Source of the DNA: Periweissella cryptocerci
GTDB taxonomy: Bacteria; Bacillota; Bacilli; Lactobacillales; Lactobacillaceae
NCBI RefSeq assembly: GCF_004358325.1
Contig: NZ_CP037940.1
Coordinates: 2,728,001-2,792,000, forward strand
Direction of reading: 5' to 3'
Length of the DNA: 64,000 nucleotides
Shown: piece by piece, positions 16,542 through 25,376 of the stretch
Layout of the letters: each line of letters begins with the position of its first letter
Position numbering within the stretch: position 1 is the stretch's first letter
Notes under the pieces: generated by a model
Seen by the model: only the letters and a program-made list of their open reading frames with translations
What the model was told of the DNA's origin: nothing
Database searches by the model: none
Translations under genes and position numbers: made by a program

Positions 16542-17543
16542 ATGGATAAAGAAAATGTAACAATTTATGACGTTGCGCGAGAAGCGGGCGTTTCAATGGC
16601 GACTGTTTCACGGGTTGTCAACGGTAACAGCAATGTTAAACAAGCAACGAAGGAAAAAGTTTTAGCAGTCATTAAAGATTTGGATTATCGACCAAATGCC
16701 GTTGCGCGTGGCTTGGCTTCAAAAAAGACGACCACAGTTGGGGTAATTATTCCTGACGTTACCGATGAATTTTTCTCAGAACTTGCGCGTGGGATTGATG
16801 ACGTGGCTTCTATGTATCATTACAACATTATCTTGGCGAACTCAGATGAATCTGGTTCAAAGGAATTACAAGTGTTGGAAAACTTATTAGCCAAGCAAGT
16901 TGATGGGGTTGTCTTCATGGGTAATGTCATTGATGAAGAATTGCGTGCTGAATTCCGCCACTCACATGCGCCAATCGTTTTGGCTGGGTCGGTTGATGAA
17001 CAAAACCAACAACCATCTGTGAACATTGATTATATTGAAGCTACTAAGGACGCAGTTAAGAAGTTGGTTGCAAACGGACACAAACAAATTGCGTTTGTCT
17101 CTGGTAATTTGGATCAATCAATTAACAAGAACTACCGTCTGAAAGGTTACAAAGAAGCACTTGCAGAAGCTGGGTTAGAATATAATGAAGCTTTGGTCTT
17201 TGCTACTGATTACTTCTACGGCTCAGGCTACCGGATTGCTGCGGATGTGAAAAATTCGATTGCGACCGCTGCTTATGTTGGTGATGACGAATTAGCTGCC
17301 GGTCTTTTGAACGGATTGACAGATGATGGTGTTTCAGTGCCAAATGATTTTGAAATTATTACTTCAAATAACACAAAGTTAACCCAAGTTACCCGACCAC
17401 AATTGACTTCAATTACCCAACCAATGTATGATATGGGTGCAATCGCAATGCGGATGTTGACGAAGCTGATGAATAAAGAAGAACTTGATGAACCAACAGT
17501 GGTGTTACCATATGGAATCATTGAACGTCAAACTACTAAGTAA
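16542..17543 (+). CDS. ccpA: Catabolite control protein A
   Basis: LacI-family global regulator of carbon catabolite repression in low-GC Gram-positives; works with HPr(Ser-P). The product is 333 aa. The N-terminal helix-turn-helix IYDVAREAGVSMATVSRVVN and hinge (YRPNAVARGLASKKTTTVGV) are followed by a periplasmic-binding-protein-like core with NYRLKGYKEAL and TRPQLTSITQPMYDMGAIAM, both diagnostic of CcpA. The ATG follows AAGGGGAA. A terminator lies about 100 bases downstream, so the gene is monocistronic. Confidence 0.95.
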   Translation: MDKENVTIYDVAREAGVSMATVSRVVNGNSNVKQATKEKVLAVIKDLDYRPNAVARGLASKKTTTVGVIIPDVTDEFFSELARGIDDVASMYHYNIILANSDESGSKELQVLENLLAKQVDGVVFMGNVIDEELRAEFRHSHAPIVLAGSVDEQNQQPSVNIDYIEATKDAVKKLVANGHKQIAFVSGNLDQSINKNYRLKGYKEALAEAGLEYNEALVFATDYFYGSGYRIAADVKNSIATAAYVGDDELAAGLLNGLTDDGVSVPNDFEIITSNNTKLTQVTRPQLTSITQPMYDMGAIAMRMLTKLMNKEELDEPTVVLPYGIIERQTTK

Positions 17544-17644
17544 AGTCCTTAGATTTTTAAACTATCATGTTTAACTGAAATTAGTTAACGCGTGATTCTG
17601 CTAGTTTGGTGTGACAATTCGACAAAAAAATTATCACGACTTCG

Positions 17645-17676
17645 GCAAGTTCTTTTTGATAGAGCTTGCTTTTTTC
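17645..17676 (+). terminator. ccpA terminator
   Basis: GCAAG(T)TC pairs with GAGCTTGC around a T-rich loop, followed by T6. Confidence 0.7.
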
Positions 17677-17784
17677 ATCTCGTCATACTAATTTCTTCAC
17701 AATTAGCGCATAGAATAGGGCTAACGATACTTAAATAAAACTTAAAAATATAAAATGGCAGACATAGTTTGGAAGAGGAAAAAT

Positions 17785-19548
17785 ATGAATTGGAAAAAAA
17801 TTGCTCTGAGTGCGACTGTGGTACTGGGTATTGGTGGTTTCGGAATGGAAGCAACCCATGCGGCGACAGTTGGAATTAGCACCATTCAACCACGGCATGA
17901 AATTACTAGTCCACAACAAGTAGCAACGGATAATCCGGTTGTGACGAAACATCAATCAAATGATATTATTCAAAAAAAGCGCCTTTTGACGAGTACCGTG
18001 CGGACATTTGCGTCGTTGCAGGCAGTCATTGATGATTACACTGCACGCCAAATTAGCTTACCCGTTGAAAATGGGGCGTTTGCGGCAACTGCGAAGGTCA
18101 AAACACCTAAGCAACCAAAACGCTTACCTAAAGGTTTAAACGCGGCTGATATCATTTTGTATAATCAAAAAGATATCAAAAAAGTTAATTTGAAAAATGT
18201 GCGGGTCGTTGAAAAAGCATTGGTCGGCGATCAAGTTTACTTACTATTGAAAACTGGCAAGACTGAGTTAGGCTGGATTGATGCGCATTTGTTTAGTACT
18301 GAAGACTATCAAAAGTATCAAGCTAAAAAAATTGCGGCGCACAAAAAAGCCGTCGCTGCGTTCAAGATTGAGACAACTAAAAAAGTTGATATCACAGCAA
18401 TTCCACACCGTAGTGGTAATGTTAAGCCGATGAACGTTGCTAAGACGCATGCGCAAGCACCAATGGTCGTGAAGTTTACCCAGCAAGTTAAGTTGCACAA
18501 TGGCCAAACGATGTACTTGGCTAACGACAATAAGTACTATCGCGATGATTTCGATGACGTGAGTGATGCGTACATTGAATTGACTGGGCACGGTCTGGTT
18601 GTGTTACAAGGTGATGAAAAAATTAAGCCATTGGATACCGATGCCGACTTAACAAATGTGCACATTGGCTTACAAGACGATGGCCAATTGTATGCGCATG
18701 ATAAAAACCAAGATCAAAGTGTTGGTTCAATCGCCACTGTGGCTAAAAAATTGGCATGGCCAGTTGAGCAATTAGAACAATTGAACCAAAATGTGAAGGC
18801 TAATTATGGTCAAACTGGTTATATCTTGCAATTCGCTAAGAGTGATTACAAAACGCCTGGTAGTATTGATAACGCCACAACGCAAGCTTTATTGAATGAA
18901 TTGGTCGGCATGGTACCTGTGATTAAGGCCAATCATTTGACACCATCAGTCTTGATTGCGCAAGCCTTATTGGAATCAAGCGGTGGTAATTCAGGCTTAG
19001 CCCAAAAAGACGCCAATTTATTTGGAATCAAGGGTAAGTACGCTGGTCATGGTGCCAAATGGCAAACCAAGGAATTCCGCAAGAACGTGGAAGTCGAAGT
19101 TAAACCAAGCGAAAAGGTCATGAAGGCGTATGAAAATGCCCTGGGCAAGCACAATTTGGCCGTTCAAAATTATCAAAAGGCGGCCAAGTTAGTACAGAAA
19201 GCCAAGAAACCTGAAAAGCAAAAAGCTGCGGAGAAGGTCGCCAAGGCTGCGGCTAAGTTGGTCAATAAATATCCAAAACCAGATAAGCCAAAATCTCACA
19301 AGGAAAAGCAATCTAAATTGTTTACCGAAGATGCAATTTTCCGGACTTACCCAAGTTTCCGTGAAAGTATTTTAGATTACATTCAATTAATCACAACTAA
19401 CGCTGGTTATGCTGGTGCCGTTGACGCGAAAAATGCCGACGCTGCTATCAAGGGGATTCAAGCTGGTGGGTATGCCACTAGCCCAACGTATCGTGAAAAC
19501 ATCAATAACGTAATCGATAAGTACGATTTGACGGTTTTAGATAAGTAG
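17785..19548 (+). CDS. Secreted glucosaminidase-type peptidoglycan hydrolase
   Basis: Probable autolysin of 587 aa. Signal peptide at residues 1-28 (MNWKKIALSATVVLGIGGFG..., ending THAA). Residues about 120-380 contain SH3-like wall-binding units without clear catalysis. The C-terminal domain is a Glucosaminidase fold: TPSVLIAQALLESSGGNSGL carries the catalytic Glu, then DANLFGIKGKY and, at the end, FRTYPSFRESILDYIQLI. Between these blocks sits an unusual ~75-residue lysine/alanine-rich helical insertion (KAYENALGKHNLAVQNYQKA...), absent from the usual compact domain. The ATG at 17785 follows GAGGAAA. Confidence 0.87.
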   Translation: MNWKKIALSATVVLGIGGFGMEATHAATVGISTIQPRHEITSPQQVATDNPVVTKHQSNDIIQKKRLLTSTVRTFASLQAVIDDYTARQISLPVENGAFAATAKVKTPKQPKRLPKGLNAADIILYNQKDIKKVNLKNVRVVEKALVGDQVYLLLKTGKTELGWIDAHLFSTEDYQKYQAKKIAAHKKAVAAFKIETTKKVDITAIPHRSGNVKPMNVAKTHAQAPMVVKFTQQVKLHNGQTMYLANDNKYYRDDFDDVSDAYIELTGHGLVVLQGDEKIKPLDTDADLTNVHIGLQDDGQLYAHDKNQDQSVGSIATVAKKLAWPVEQLEQLNQNVKANYGQTGYILQFAKSDYKTPGSIDNATTQALLNELVGMVPVIKANHLTPSVLIAQALLESSGGNSGLAQKDANLFGIKGKYAGHGAKWQTKEFRKNVEVEVKPSEKVMKAYENALGKHNLAVQNYQKAAKLVQKAKKPEKQKAAEKVAKAAAKLVNKYPKPDKPKSHKEKQSKLFTEDAIFRTYPSFRESILDYIQLITTNAGYAGAVDAKNADAAIKGIQAGGYATSPTYRENINNVIDKYDLTVLDK

Positions 19549-19707
19549 ATTCGGCGGTACTTAGTGACAGTTACTAATACTTACGGCTAATAGAACCAAT
19601 TTTTTATGCTAAATTATTGATATCACAAGCATAGTCGAGTATACTATTTAACGTTAAGAAAGCATTATTGCAACAAATAAAATATTAAATTCAAAGGAGT
19701 ACTGAAC

Positions 19708-20430
19708 ATGTCAGGACACTCAAAATGGCACAATATTCAAGGACGTAAGAACGCCCAAGATGCTAAGCGTGGTAAGATTTTCCAAAAGATTTCTCGTGAT
19801 CTCTATGTAGCCGCAAAGGCTGGTGGTGCCGATCCAGATGGTAACCCAGGTTTGCGTTTGGTAATGGAAAAAGCTAAGGCTGCCAACATGCCTAAGGATA
19901 ACGTGCAACGTGCCTTGGATAAGGCCACTGGTGCCGGTGGTGCCAACTATGAAGAAATTCGTTACGAAGGCTACGGCCCAGCCGGAACTGCTGTCTTGGT
20001 TGAAGCCTTGACTGATAACCGTAACCGTACTGCTGCATCTGTTCGTTCAGCATTTACGCACCACGGTGGTTCATTGGGAACTAATGGTTCAGTTGGCTTC
20101 ATGTTCGACCGTAAAGGTTTCATCTTGGTTCCCCAAGACGAAGACAACACGGTTGATGAAGATGCTGTGATGGAAGCTGCTATCGAAGCTGGTGCTGAAG
20201 ACGTGCAAACGACTGAAGAAGGCTTTGAAGTTACTACTGAACCTGCTGATTTTGAAGCAGTTCGTGACGCCTTGGTTGCAGCAGGTTACACTGTTGAACA
20301 AGACGAAGTAACTATGATTCCACAAAACACCGTTGAAATTCCTGAAGATAAGCAAGCACAATTTGCTAACATGATCGAAGAATTAGAAGACAACGATGAC
20401 GTCAGTGCTGTGTACCACAACGCCGACTAA
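19708..20430 (+). CDS. yebC: YebC/PmpR family protein
   Basis: Product of 240 aa, one of the most conserved bacterial families. Members are described as transcription regulators and, in more recent work on Gram-positives, as factors acting on ribosomes at proline-rich stretches; which applies here cannot be told. The N-terminal signature [20 protein letters not shown] and [19 protein letters not shown] are diagnostic. The ATG follows AAAGGAG at the normal distance. Codon use is that of a highly expressed gene. A terminator follows at 20448, with element copy E in its T-tract. Confidence 0.95.
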   Translation: MSGHSKWHNIQGRKNAQDAKRGKIFQKISRDLYVAAKAGGADPDGNPGLRLVMEKAKAANMPKDNVQRALDKATGAGGANYEEIRYEGYGPAGTAVLVEALTDNRNRTAASVRSAFTHHGGSLGTNGSVGFMFDRKGFILVPQDEDNTVDEDAVMEAAIEAGAEDVQTTEEGFEVTTEPADFEAVRDALVAAGYTVEQDEVTMIPQNTVEIPEDKQAQFANMIEELEDNDDVSAVYHNAD

Positions 20431-20447
20431 TAATTAAACTAAACGAA

Positions 20448-20482
20448 GCGTCTTTCCAGTGATACTGGGAGGGCGTTTTTTT
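20448..20482 (+). terminator. yebC terminator
   Basis: GCGTCTTTCCAG pairs with CTGGGAGGGCGT (G-T pairs), loop GATA region, T7 tail that touches element copy E. Confidence 0.85.
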
Positions 20483-20871
20483 GGCCTGTTCCGTCTGACG
20501 TGGGATTGAATATGATTGGCCACTGCGTGTCAGTAAATTGCTTAGCGCACTGCGCTGGAAGCACATGTTCAAGCCAAAGTGCGGTCTTGAACAACTCGGA
20601 CAAGCTGGGCTTCTAAGGAATAGATTCCTAAGAAGCCTCATCTTATCCTCAGCGGCGACATGTGTTGCACACATATCACCCCAGTCGCGGTGTGAAGGCT
20701 GCGCCCGCCAAGTAATTTACTGCCACTCCGTTAGTTAGGAATAATGGTCAGACTAGCAGAAACAGTTAGTTATCAACCACAGGTCGCAGTAGTATGGAAA
20801 AACCACCGACAATAGAAGCTCAGTAATTGGACGATTGAAAAGTACAGAAACAATCTCATGCTAGAATAAAT
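20483..20871 (+). mobile_element. Non-autonomous ISL3-type element, copy E (type 1, full core)
   Basis: Starts GGCCTGTTCCGTCTGACGTG and ends near tgctagaataaat. The core arms are GTTCAAG/CTTGAAC, CTTCTAAGGAAT/ATTCCTAAGAAG and a CATGTGTTGCACACATAT hairpin. The CTTC/GAAG arm differs from ACTC/GAGT and AGTC/GACT in other copies yet stays paired. It starts in the T-tract of the yebC terminator. No target duplication is evident. Confidence 0.75.
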
Positions 20872-21043
20872 AGACACAGCTTTCTGAGCAAATAATGGGC
20901 AAATCGCTGAAATCTATGAGAAGGTGCCCATAGTTGTTGACCCGGAATTTTAACCTGATATGATGAATAGATGCTGTGGAACCGCCTAATGATGGGGCGA
21001 CAGTATTTGTGTTTTGTGTTAATAAGAGAGGGGAATTACGATT

Positions 21044-21688
21044 ATGCCAATTTATGTGCAAGGTTTTTTGATTGGGATTGCGTTTGTCGCACCAATCGGG
21101 TTACAAAATATTTTTCTGTTTAACAATGCGTTGGCCGAGCGACGTGGGAAAGCATTGTTGATTGCTATTTTTGTGTGGATTTTTGATGCGTTATTGTCAC
21201 TGGCGGGATTCTTTGGCATGGGGGCAATTATTAGCGCTAATTTCTATGTTAAGGCGGCCATTATGGGAATTGGGAGCCTGCTCGTGCTTTACATCGGGTA
21301 CACGATTTTACGTTCAGCTTTGGTGCAACGGCGTGCAATGCAAATGAATGGGGATGATCTAGCGACGAAGCCAAAATTAATTCAGCGGGCATTACCCGCC
21401 GCAATCTGGATGGCTTTTGTGGTGACATGGGCGAATCCGCAAGCGATTGTGGACGTCAGTATGATGTTGGGAGCGTCACGGGCAACGCTGGCTGATGATC
21501 AAGCGGTGGAATTCATTTTAGGTGTCTTGACGGCGTCCGCTACCTGGTTTATGACAATTACGACCTTAGTTTCCGTGTTCAAAGAAAAGATTGGCCAGCG
21601 GGTCAATTATTGGATTAACTTAGTGAGCGCGGTCATTGTGATGATTTATGCGATTTCATTATTCGTGAAGTTCATTAATTTGTGGTAA
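21044..21688 (+). CDS. LysE/ArgO-type amino acid exporter
   Basis: Inner-membrane exporter of 214 aa with about six hydrophobic segments, the LysE-superfamily size. The family N-terminal signature is seen in FLIGIAFVAPIGLQNIFLFN, and the mid-protein motif in VVTWANPQAIVDVSMMLGAS (the conserved N-P of LysE/ArgO). The substrate is probably a basic amino acid but is not determined. The ATG follows GAGAGGGG. No divergent LysG-type regulator is adjacent. The upstream 170 bases have no gene, and a short membrane peptide gene follows 220 bases on. Confidence 0.88.
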   Translation: MPIYVQGFLIGIAFVAPIGLQNIFLFNNALAERRGKALLIAIFVWIFDALLSLAGFFGMGAIISANFYVKAAIMGIGSLLVLYIGYTILRSALVQRRAMQMNGDDLATKPKLIQRALPAAIWMAFVVTWANPQAIVDVSMMLGASRATLADDQAVEFILGVLTASATWFMTITTLVSVFKEKIGQRVNYWINLVSAVIVMIYAISLFVKFINLW

Positions 21689-21907
21689 TAAGCGGGCATG
21701 CGAATTTCCCAGCGATAAAGTGGGCGATTAGCAAATGCTACGTTAAAATTAAATTGTTACTTGAAAATGACAAGCTATGACAAGATGATTGCTATGTACT
21801 GACATCCAGATGAATTCCCACTATCCGTGAAGCTCGCGTGTTACTGTAAATATACGGTTAAAGCATTTACAGTCTAAAACCGAGCAAATAAAGGAGCAGG
21901 TGGTCGC

Positions 21908-22078
21908 ATGAATAATGTCAAAGAATTTATTAAAGTAGCACTTATTATCCTCGCAGTTGTTTTGGCATTTTTCATTGCCGAAAGCACTGTTGATCGAATT
22001 TCAAATGATAGCAGTGCACCTGTGGTCCAAGTCCCAAGACACGTTGAACGTAAGGCGGCGCTTGAGATTAACCAGTAA
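21908..22078 (+). CDS. Small single-pass membrane protein
   Basis: A 56-aa product not in usual size cut-offs: MNNVKEFIKVALIILAVVLA followed by FFIAESTVDRISNDSSAP and a charged tail. One hydrophobic helix spans residues about 9-24, with the C-terminus predicted outside or soluble. It has AAAGGAGCAGG 8-10 bases before its ATG and a strong terminator right after its stop, which together support a real gene. Family not recognised. Confidence 0.7.
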   Translation: MNNVKEFIKVALIILAVVLAFFIAESTVDRISNDSSAPVVQVPRHVERKAALEINQ

Positions 22079-22090
22079 ATTTTTATTTAG

Positions 22091-22129
22091 GAAGCTCCGA
22101 CAAATTAATCGTCGCGAGCTTCTTTTTTT
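22091..22129 (+). terminator. Terminator after the 56-aa membrane protein
   Basis: GAAGCTC-CGAC pairs with GTCG-CGAGCTTC, followed by T7. Confidence 0.85.
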
Positions 22130-22217
22130 ATTTCTGGGGGACTAGTCGAATTTGCAATTGTCGGAATGTCATTGGGCAAGTATAATAAATAGATAAGTAA
22201 ATAAAGGACGTGATGTT

Positions 22218-22499
22218 GTGAGTAAAGAAAATTTTAGTTACCCCCTAGATCCAAGTTGGAGCACAGCAGATATTGTCGCTGTGACGGGTTTGTTTTCAGC
22301 CGTGGCGGATGCCTACGAAACCGGCGTTGATCGTGAACACTTGTTGACGAGTTACAAAGCTTTCAAAGAAGTGGTACCAATGAAGTTTGAAGAAAAACAA
22401 TTGGATAAGGATTTCGAAGCAGAATCTGGATACAGTATTTATCGGGCGATTAAGGCCGCGCGCGATTCTGCACGAAAGCAAATTAAAATTCAAAACTAA
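22218..22499 (+). CDS. UPF0223 family protein
   Basis: Product of 93 aa of the UPF0223 (YktA-like) family, small helical proteins of unknown role in Bacillota. Family pattern: FSYPLDPSWSTADIVAVTGL near the start and YSIYRAIKAARDSARK at the end. It starts with GTG at 22218, with AAAGGACG about ten bases upstream. The IMPase-like gene begins 27 bases after its stop, so both are probably one transcript; this pairing with an inositol-monophosphatase-like gene is common in the order. Confidence 0.88.
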   Translation: MSKENFSYPLDPSWSTADIVAVTGLFSAVADAYETGVDREHLLTSYKAFKEVVPMKFEEKQLDKDFEAESGYSIYRAIKAARDSARKQIKIQN

Positions 22500-22525
22500 C
22501 ACGGATAAGAAAGGGGGGCTGTTGC

Positions 22526-23305
22526 ATGGAACAACATCAACTAGCTAAAATTGATAATGCCGTCCTCGGGTGGCTTGAAGAAGCGCGTGAAAACGTCTAT
22601 ATTAACCTCCAAAGTGCATTGATGGTGTCTGAGAAGGCAAACCGCAAAGACCTCGTTACAAACGTCGACAAGAGTAATGAGCAGTATTTTATGCGTAAGA
22701 TACACGCCTTAGATCCTGAAGCGCAAATTTTAGGCGAAGAAGGCTTTGGCGATGCCATTAAAAATATGCAGGGACATGTCTGGTTTGTTGATCCAATTGA
22801 TGGTACGCTAAACTTTGTGAAGCAACATGATGATTTTGCAATTATGTTGGCATTGTACGTTGACGGTGTGCCCACGATGGGGTGGATTATGGACGTCGAT
22901 AAGAATTTGACGTATCATGGTGGGCCCAATTATGGTGTTTTTCGGAATTCTGAAAAATTAATTATTCCGGAAAATTTGCCATTAAGTGAAGGCTTAATTG
23001 AGTTAAGTGGTAATCGATTGGTGCATCATCAATTCCGCTTTGAGGAACTGGCGGAAGCCTCGCTAGGCGTACGGGTCATAGGTTCCGCGGGGATGTCGTT
23101 TATTAAAGTCATCGAAGGAAAAGCAATTGCATACGCTTCCAAAATGAAGCCGTGGGATTTCGCAGCGGCAAAAGTTTTATTAGAAACTTTAAAAATGCCA
23201 ATCACGACAATTGACGGCAAGGAAATTGATATGTTATCATCTAATACAGTTTTAGGTGCAACTCCTGCCGCACATAGCGATATCGTGCGAATAGAGTTGG
23301 CCTAG
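22526..23305 (+). CDS. Inositol monophosphatase family protein
   Basis: Mg2+-dependent phosphatase of the IMPase/FBPase superfamily, 259 aa; the natural substrate in lactobacilli is unknown. Metal-site motifs are ILGEEGFGD, VDPIDGTLNFV (the DPIDGT signature) and the C-terminal KPWDFAAAKVLLE. The N-terminus (MEQHQLAKIDNAVLGWLEEA) is helical as usual. A strong AAAGGGGGG lies about 7 bases before the ATG. It forms a two-gene unit with the UPF0223 gene and is followed by a terminator at 23314. Confidence 0.92.
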   Translation: MEQHQLAKIDNAVLGWLEEARENVYINLQSALMVSEKANRKDLVTNVDKSNEQYFMRKIHALDPEAQILGEEGFGDAIKNMQGHVWFVDPIDGTLNFVKQHDDFAIMLALYVDGVPTMGWIMDVDKNLTYHGGPNYGVFRNSEKLIIPENLPLSEGLIELSGNRLVHHQFRFEELAEASLGVRVIGSAGMSFIKVIEGKAIAYASKMKPWDFAAAKVLLETLKMPITTIDGKEIDMLSSNTVLGATPAAHSDIVRIELA

Positions 23306-23313
23306 GTTCGAGG

Positions 23314-23337
23314 ATCGGGTTTTAGACCCGATTTTTT
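23314..23337 (+). terminator. Terminator after the IMPase gene
   Basis: ATCGGGT pairs perfectly with ACCCGAT across a 5-base loop, then T5. Confidence 0.85.
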
Positions 23338-23405
23338 AATGTTTACCACTTGTGATAAGCAACACGAACTTTAGAACAGGGATATATACTAAGGAGAATA
23401 GAATT

Positions 23406-25250
23406 TTGGCAAAACGTGAAGACATTCGTAACATTGCTATCATTGCCCACGTCGATCATGGTAAAACTACTTTGGTTAACGAACTTTTGAAGCAATCAGA
23501 TACACTTGATGGCCGCACCGAACTTGGTGACCGTGCCATGGATACAAACGATATTGAAAAGGAACGTGGTATCACTATCCTTTCAAAGAATACAGCCGTT
23601 AAGGTTGGCGACAAGCAAATTAACATCTTGGACACCCCAGGACACGCGGACTTCGGTGGTGAAGTTGAACGTATCATGACTATGGTTGACGGTGTGCTTT
23701 TGGTTGTTGATGCCTTTGAAGGTACAATGCCACAAACTCGTTTTGTTTTGAAGAAGGCCTTCGAACAAAACTTGACTCCAATCGTTGTTGTTAACAAGAT
23801 TGACCGTCCTGGTGCGCGTCCTGAAGAAGTTGTGGACGAAGTGCTTGACTTGTTCATCGAACTTGGTGCTGATGAAGAACAATTGGACTTCCCAGTTATC
23901 TTTGCTTCAGCTATGAACGGTACTAGCTCATTGGATCCAGATCTTGATACTCAAGAACACACAATGAAGCCAATCTTCGATAAGGTATTTGAAACTATTC
24001 CTGCTCCTGAAGATAACCGCGACGAACCATTCCAATTCCAAGTTTCAATGCTTGATTACAACGACTTCGTTGGTCGTATTGGTATTGGTCGTGTATTCCG
24101 CGGTCGTGTTAAGATTGGTGACAACGTTTCAGTTATGAAGCTTGATGGTACCAACGCTAACTACCGTGTTACTAAGTTGTTTGGTTTCCTTGGTGTTGAT
24201 CGTATTGAACTCCAAGAAGCCGAAGCTGGTGATTTGATTGCAATGGCTGGGATGGACGAAATCAACGTTGGTGAAACTGTCGTTGATTCAGCTCACTTAG
24301 ATGCATTGCCAATCCTCCGTATCGACGAACCAACACTTCAAATGACTTTCCGTACTAACAACTCACCATTCGCCGGTCGCGAAGGTAAGTTTGTTACTGC
24401 GCGTCAACTTGAAGACCGTTTGAAGAAGGAATTGCACACCGATGTTTCATTGCGTGTTGAAGACACTGATGAAGCTGGTGCATGGCTTGTTTCAGGTCGT
24501 GGTGAATTGCACTTGTCAATCTTGATTGAAACTCTCCGTCGTGAAGGTTTCGAAATGCAAGCATCACGTCCACAAGTTATCTTCCGTGATATTGACGGTG
24601 TTTCATCAGAACCTTTTGAAGCAGTTCAAATCGATACTCCTGATGAATACACTGGTTCAGTTATCGACTCACTCTCACAACGTAAGGGTGAAATGCAAAA
24701 CATGGAATCAGTAGGTAACGGTCAAACTCGTTTGACTTTCCTTGCTCCTTCACGTGGTTTGATCGGTTACTCAACTGAATTCTTGTCAATGACTCGTGGA
24801 TACGGTATCTACAACCACACGTACGATTCATACGGTCCAGTTATTAAGAACTGGGCACCTGGTCGTCACAACGGTGCGTTGGTATCAATCACACAAGGTA
24901 CTACTACTAACTACGCCATCATGGGTGTTGAAGATCGTGGTATCATGTTTGTTAACTCTGGTTACGAAGTATACGAAGGTATGATCGTTGGTATGAACTC
25001 ACGTGACAATGACATCTCTGTCAATGTTACTAAGATGAAGCCACAATCTAACGTTCGTTCATCTAACAAGGACCAAACTGCATCTATCAAGACTCCTCGT
25101 GTGATGACTCTTGAAGATTCATTGGAATTCTTGAACGATGATGAATATGTAGAAGTAACACCTGAAAACGTTCGTCTCCGTAAGCAAATTCTTGTTACGG
25201 CAGAACGTGAAAAGGCAGCTAAGCGTAAGAAGACTGCTTCAAACGGCTAA
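23406..25250 (+). CDS. typA: Ribosome-associated translational GTPase TypA/BipA
   Basis: Elongation-factor-like GTPase of 614 aa that binds ribosomes and helps growth under stress and 50S assembly. G-domain motifs: AHVDHGKTTLVNELLKQS (G1), RGITI (G2), DTPGHADFGGEVERI (G3), NKIDRPGARPEEV (G4). EF-G-like domains III and V and the TypA-specific C-terminal domain follow (TRGYGIYNHTYDSYGP). The start is taken as the TTG at 23406 with AAGGAGAATAG just before; the in-frame upstream extension lacks homology. Codon use is strongly biased to preferred codons, like rpsU. Confidence 0.96.
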   Translation: MAKREDIRNIAIIAHVDHGKTTLVNELLKQSDTLDGRTELGDRAMDTNDIEKERGITILSKNTAVKVGDKQINILDTPGHADFGGEVERIMTMVDGVLLVVDAFEGTMPQTRFVLKKAFEQNLTPIVVVNKIDRPGARPEEVVDEVLDLFIELGADEEQLDFPVIFASAMNGTSSLDPDLDTQEHTMKPIFDKVFETIPAPEDNRDEPFQFQVSMLDYNDFVGRIGIGRVFRGRVKIGDNVSVMKLDGTNANYRVTKLFGFLGVDRIELQEAEAGDLIAMAGMDEINVGETVVDSAHLDALPILRIDEPTLQMTFRTNNSPFAGREGKFVTARQLEDRLKKELHTDVSLRVEDTDEAGAWLVSGRGELHLSILIETLRREGFEMQASRPQVIFRDIDGVSSEPFEAVQIDTPDEYTGSVIDSLSQRKGEMQNMESVGNGQTRLTFLAPSRGLIGYSTEFLSMTRGYGIYNHTYDSYGPVIKNWAPGRHNGALVSITQGTTTNYAIMGVEDRGIMFVNSGYEVYEGMIVGMNSRDNDISVNVTKMKPQSNVRSSNKDQTASIKTPRVMTLEDSLEFLNDDEYVEVTPENVRLRKQILVTAEREKAAKRKKTASNG

Positions 25251-25272
25251 GCTGAATTATGAATAAACTTTG

Positions 25273-25305
25273 AAAATCATGCCATTTTGGTGTGATTTTT
25301 TTGTT
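25273..25305 (+). terminator. typA terminator
   Basis: AAATCATGCC pairs imperfectly with TGGTGTGATTT, followed by T7. Confidence 0.7.
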
Positions 25306-25376
25306 TTTCCCTTGCCACTGCATGTAAATCAAGTGTATTCTAGTGTTACTAGAAAAAATTGAGGAAATGATAAACA

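Noticed and set aside
20402..20674. Leftward 90-codon frame overlapping the yebC end
   Set aside because: It runs through the yebC terminator and element E; no independent support.
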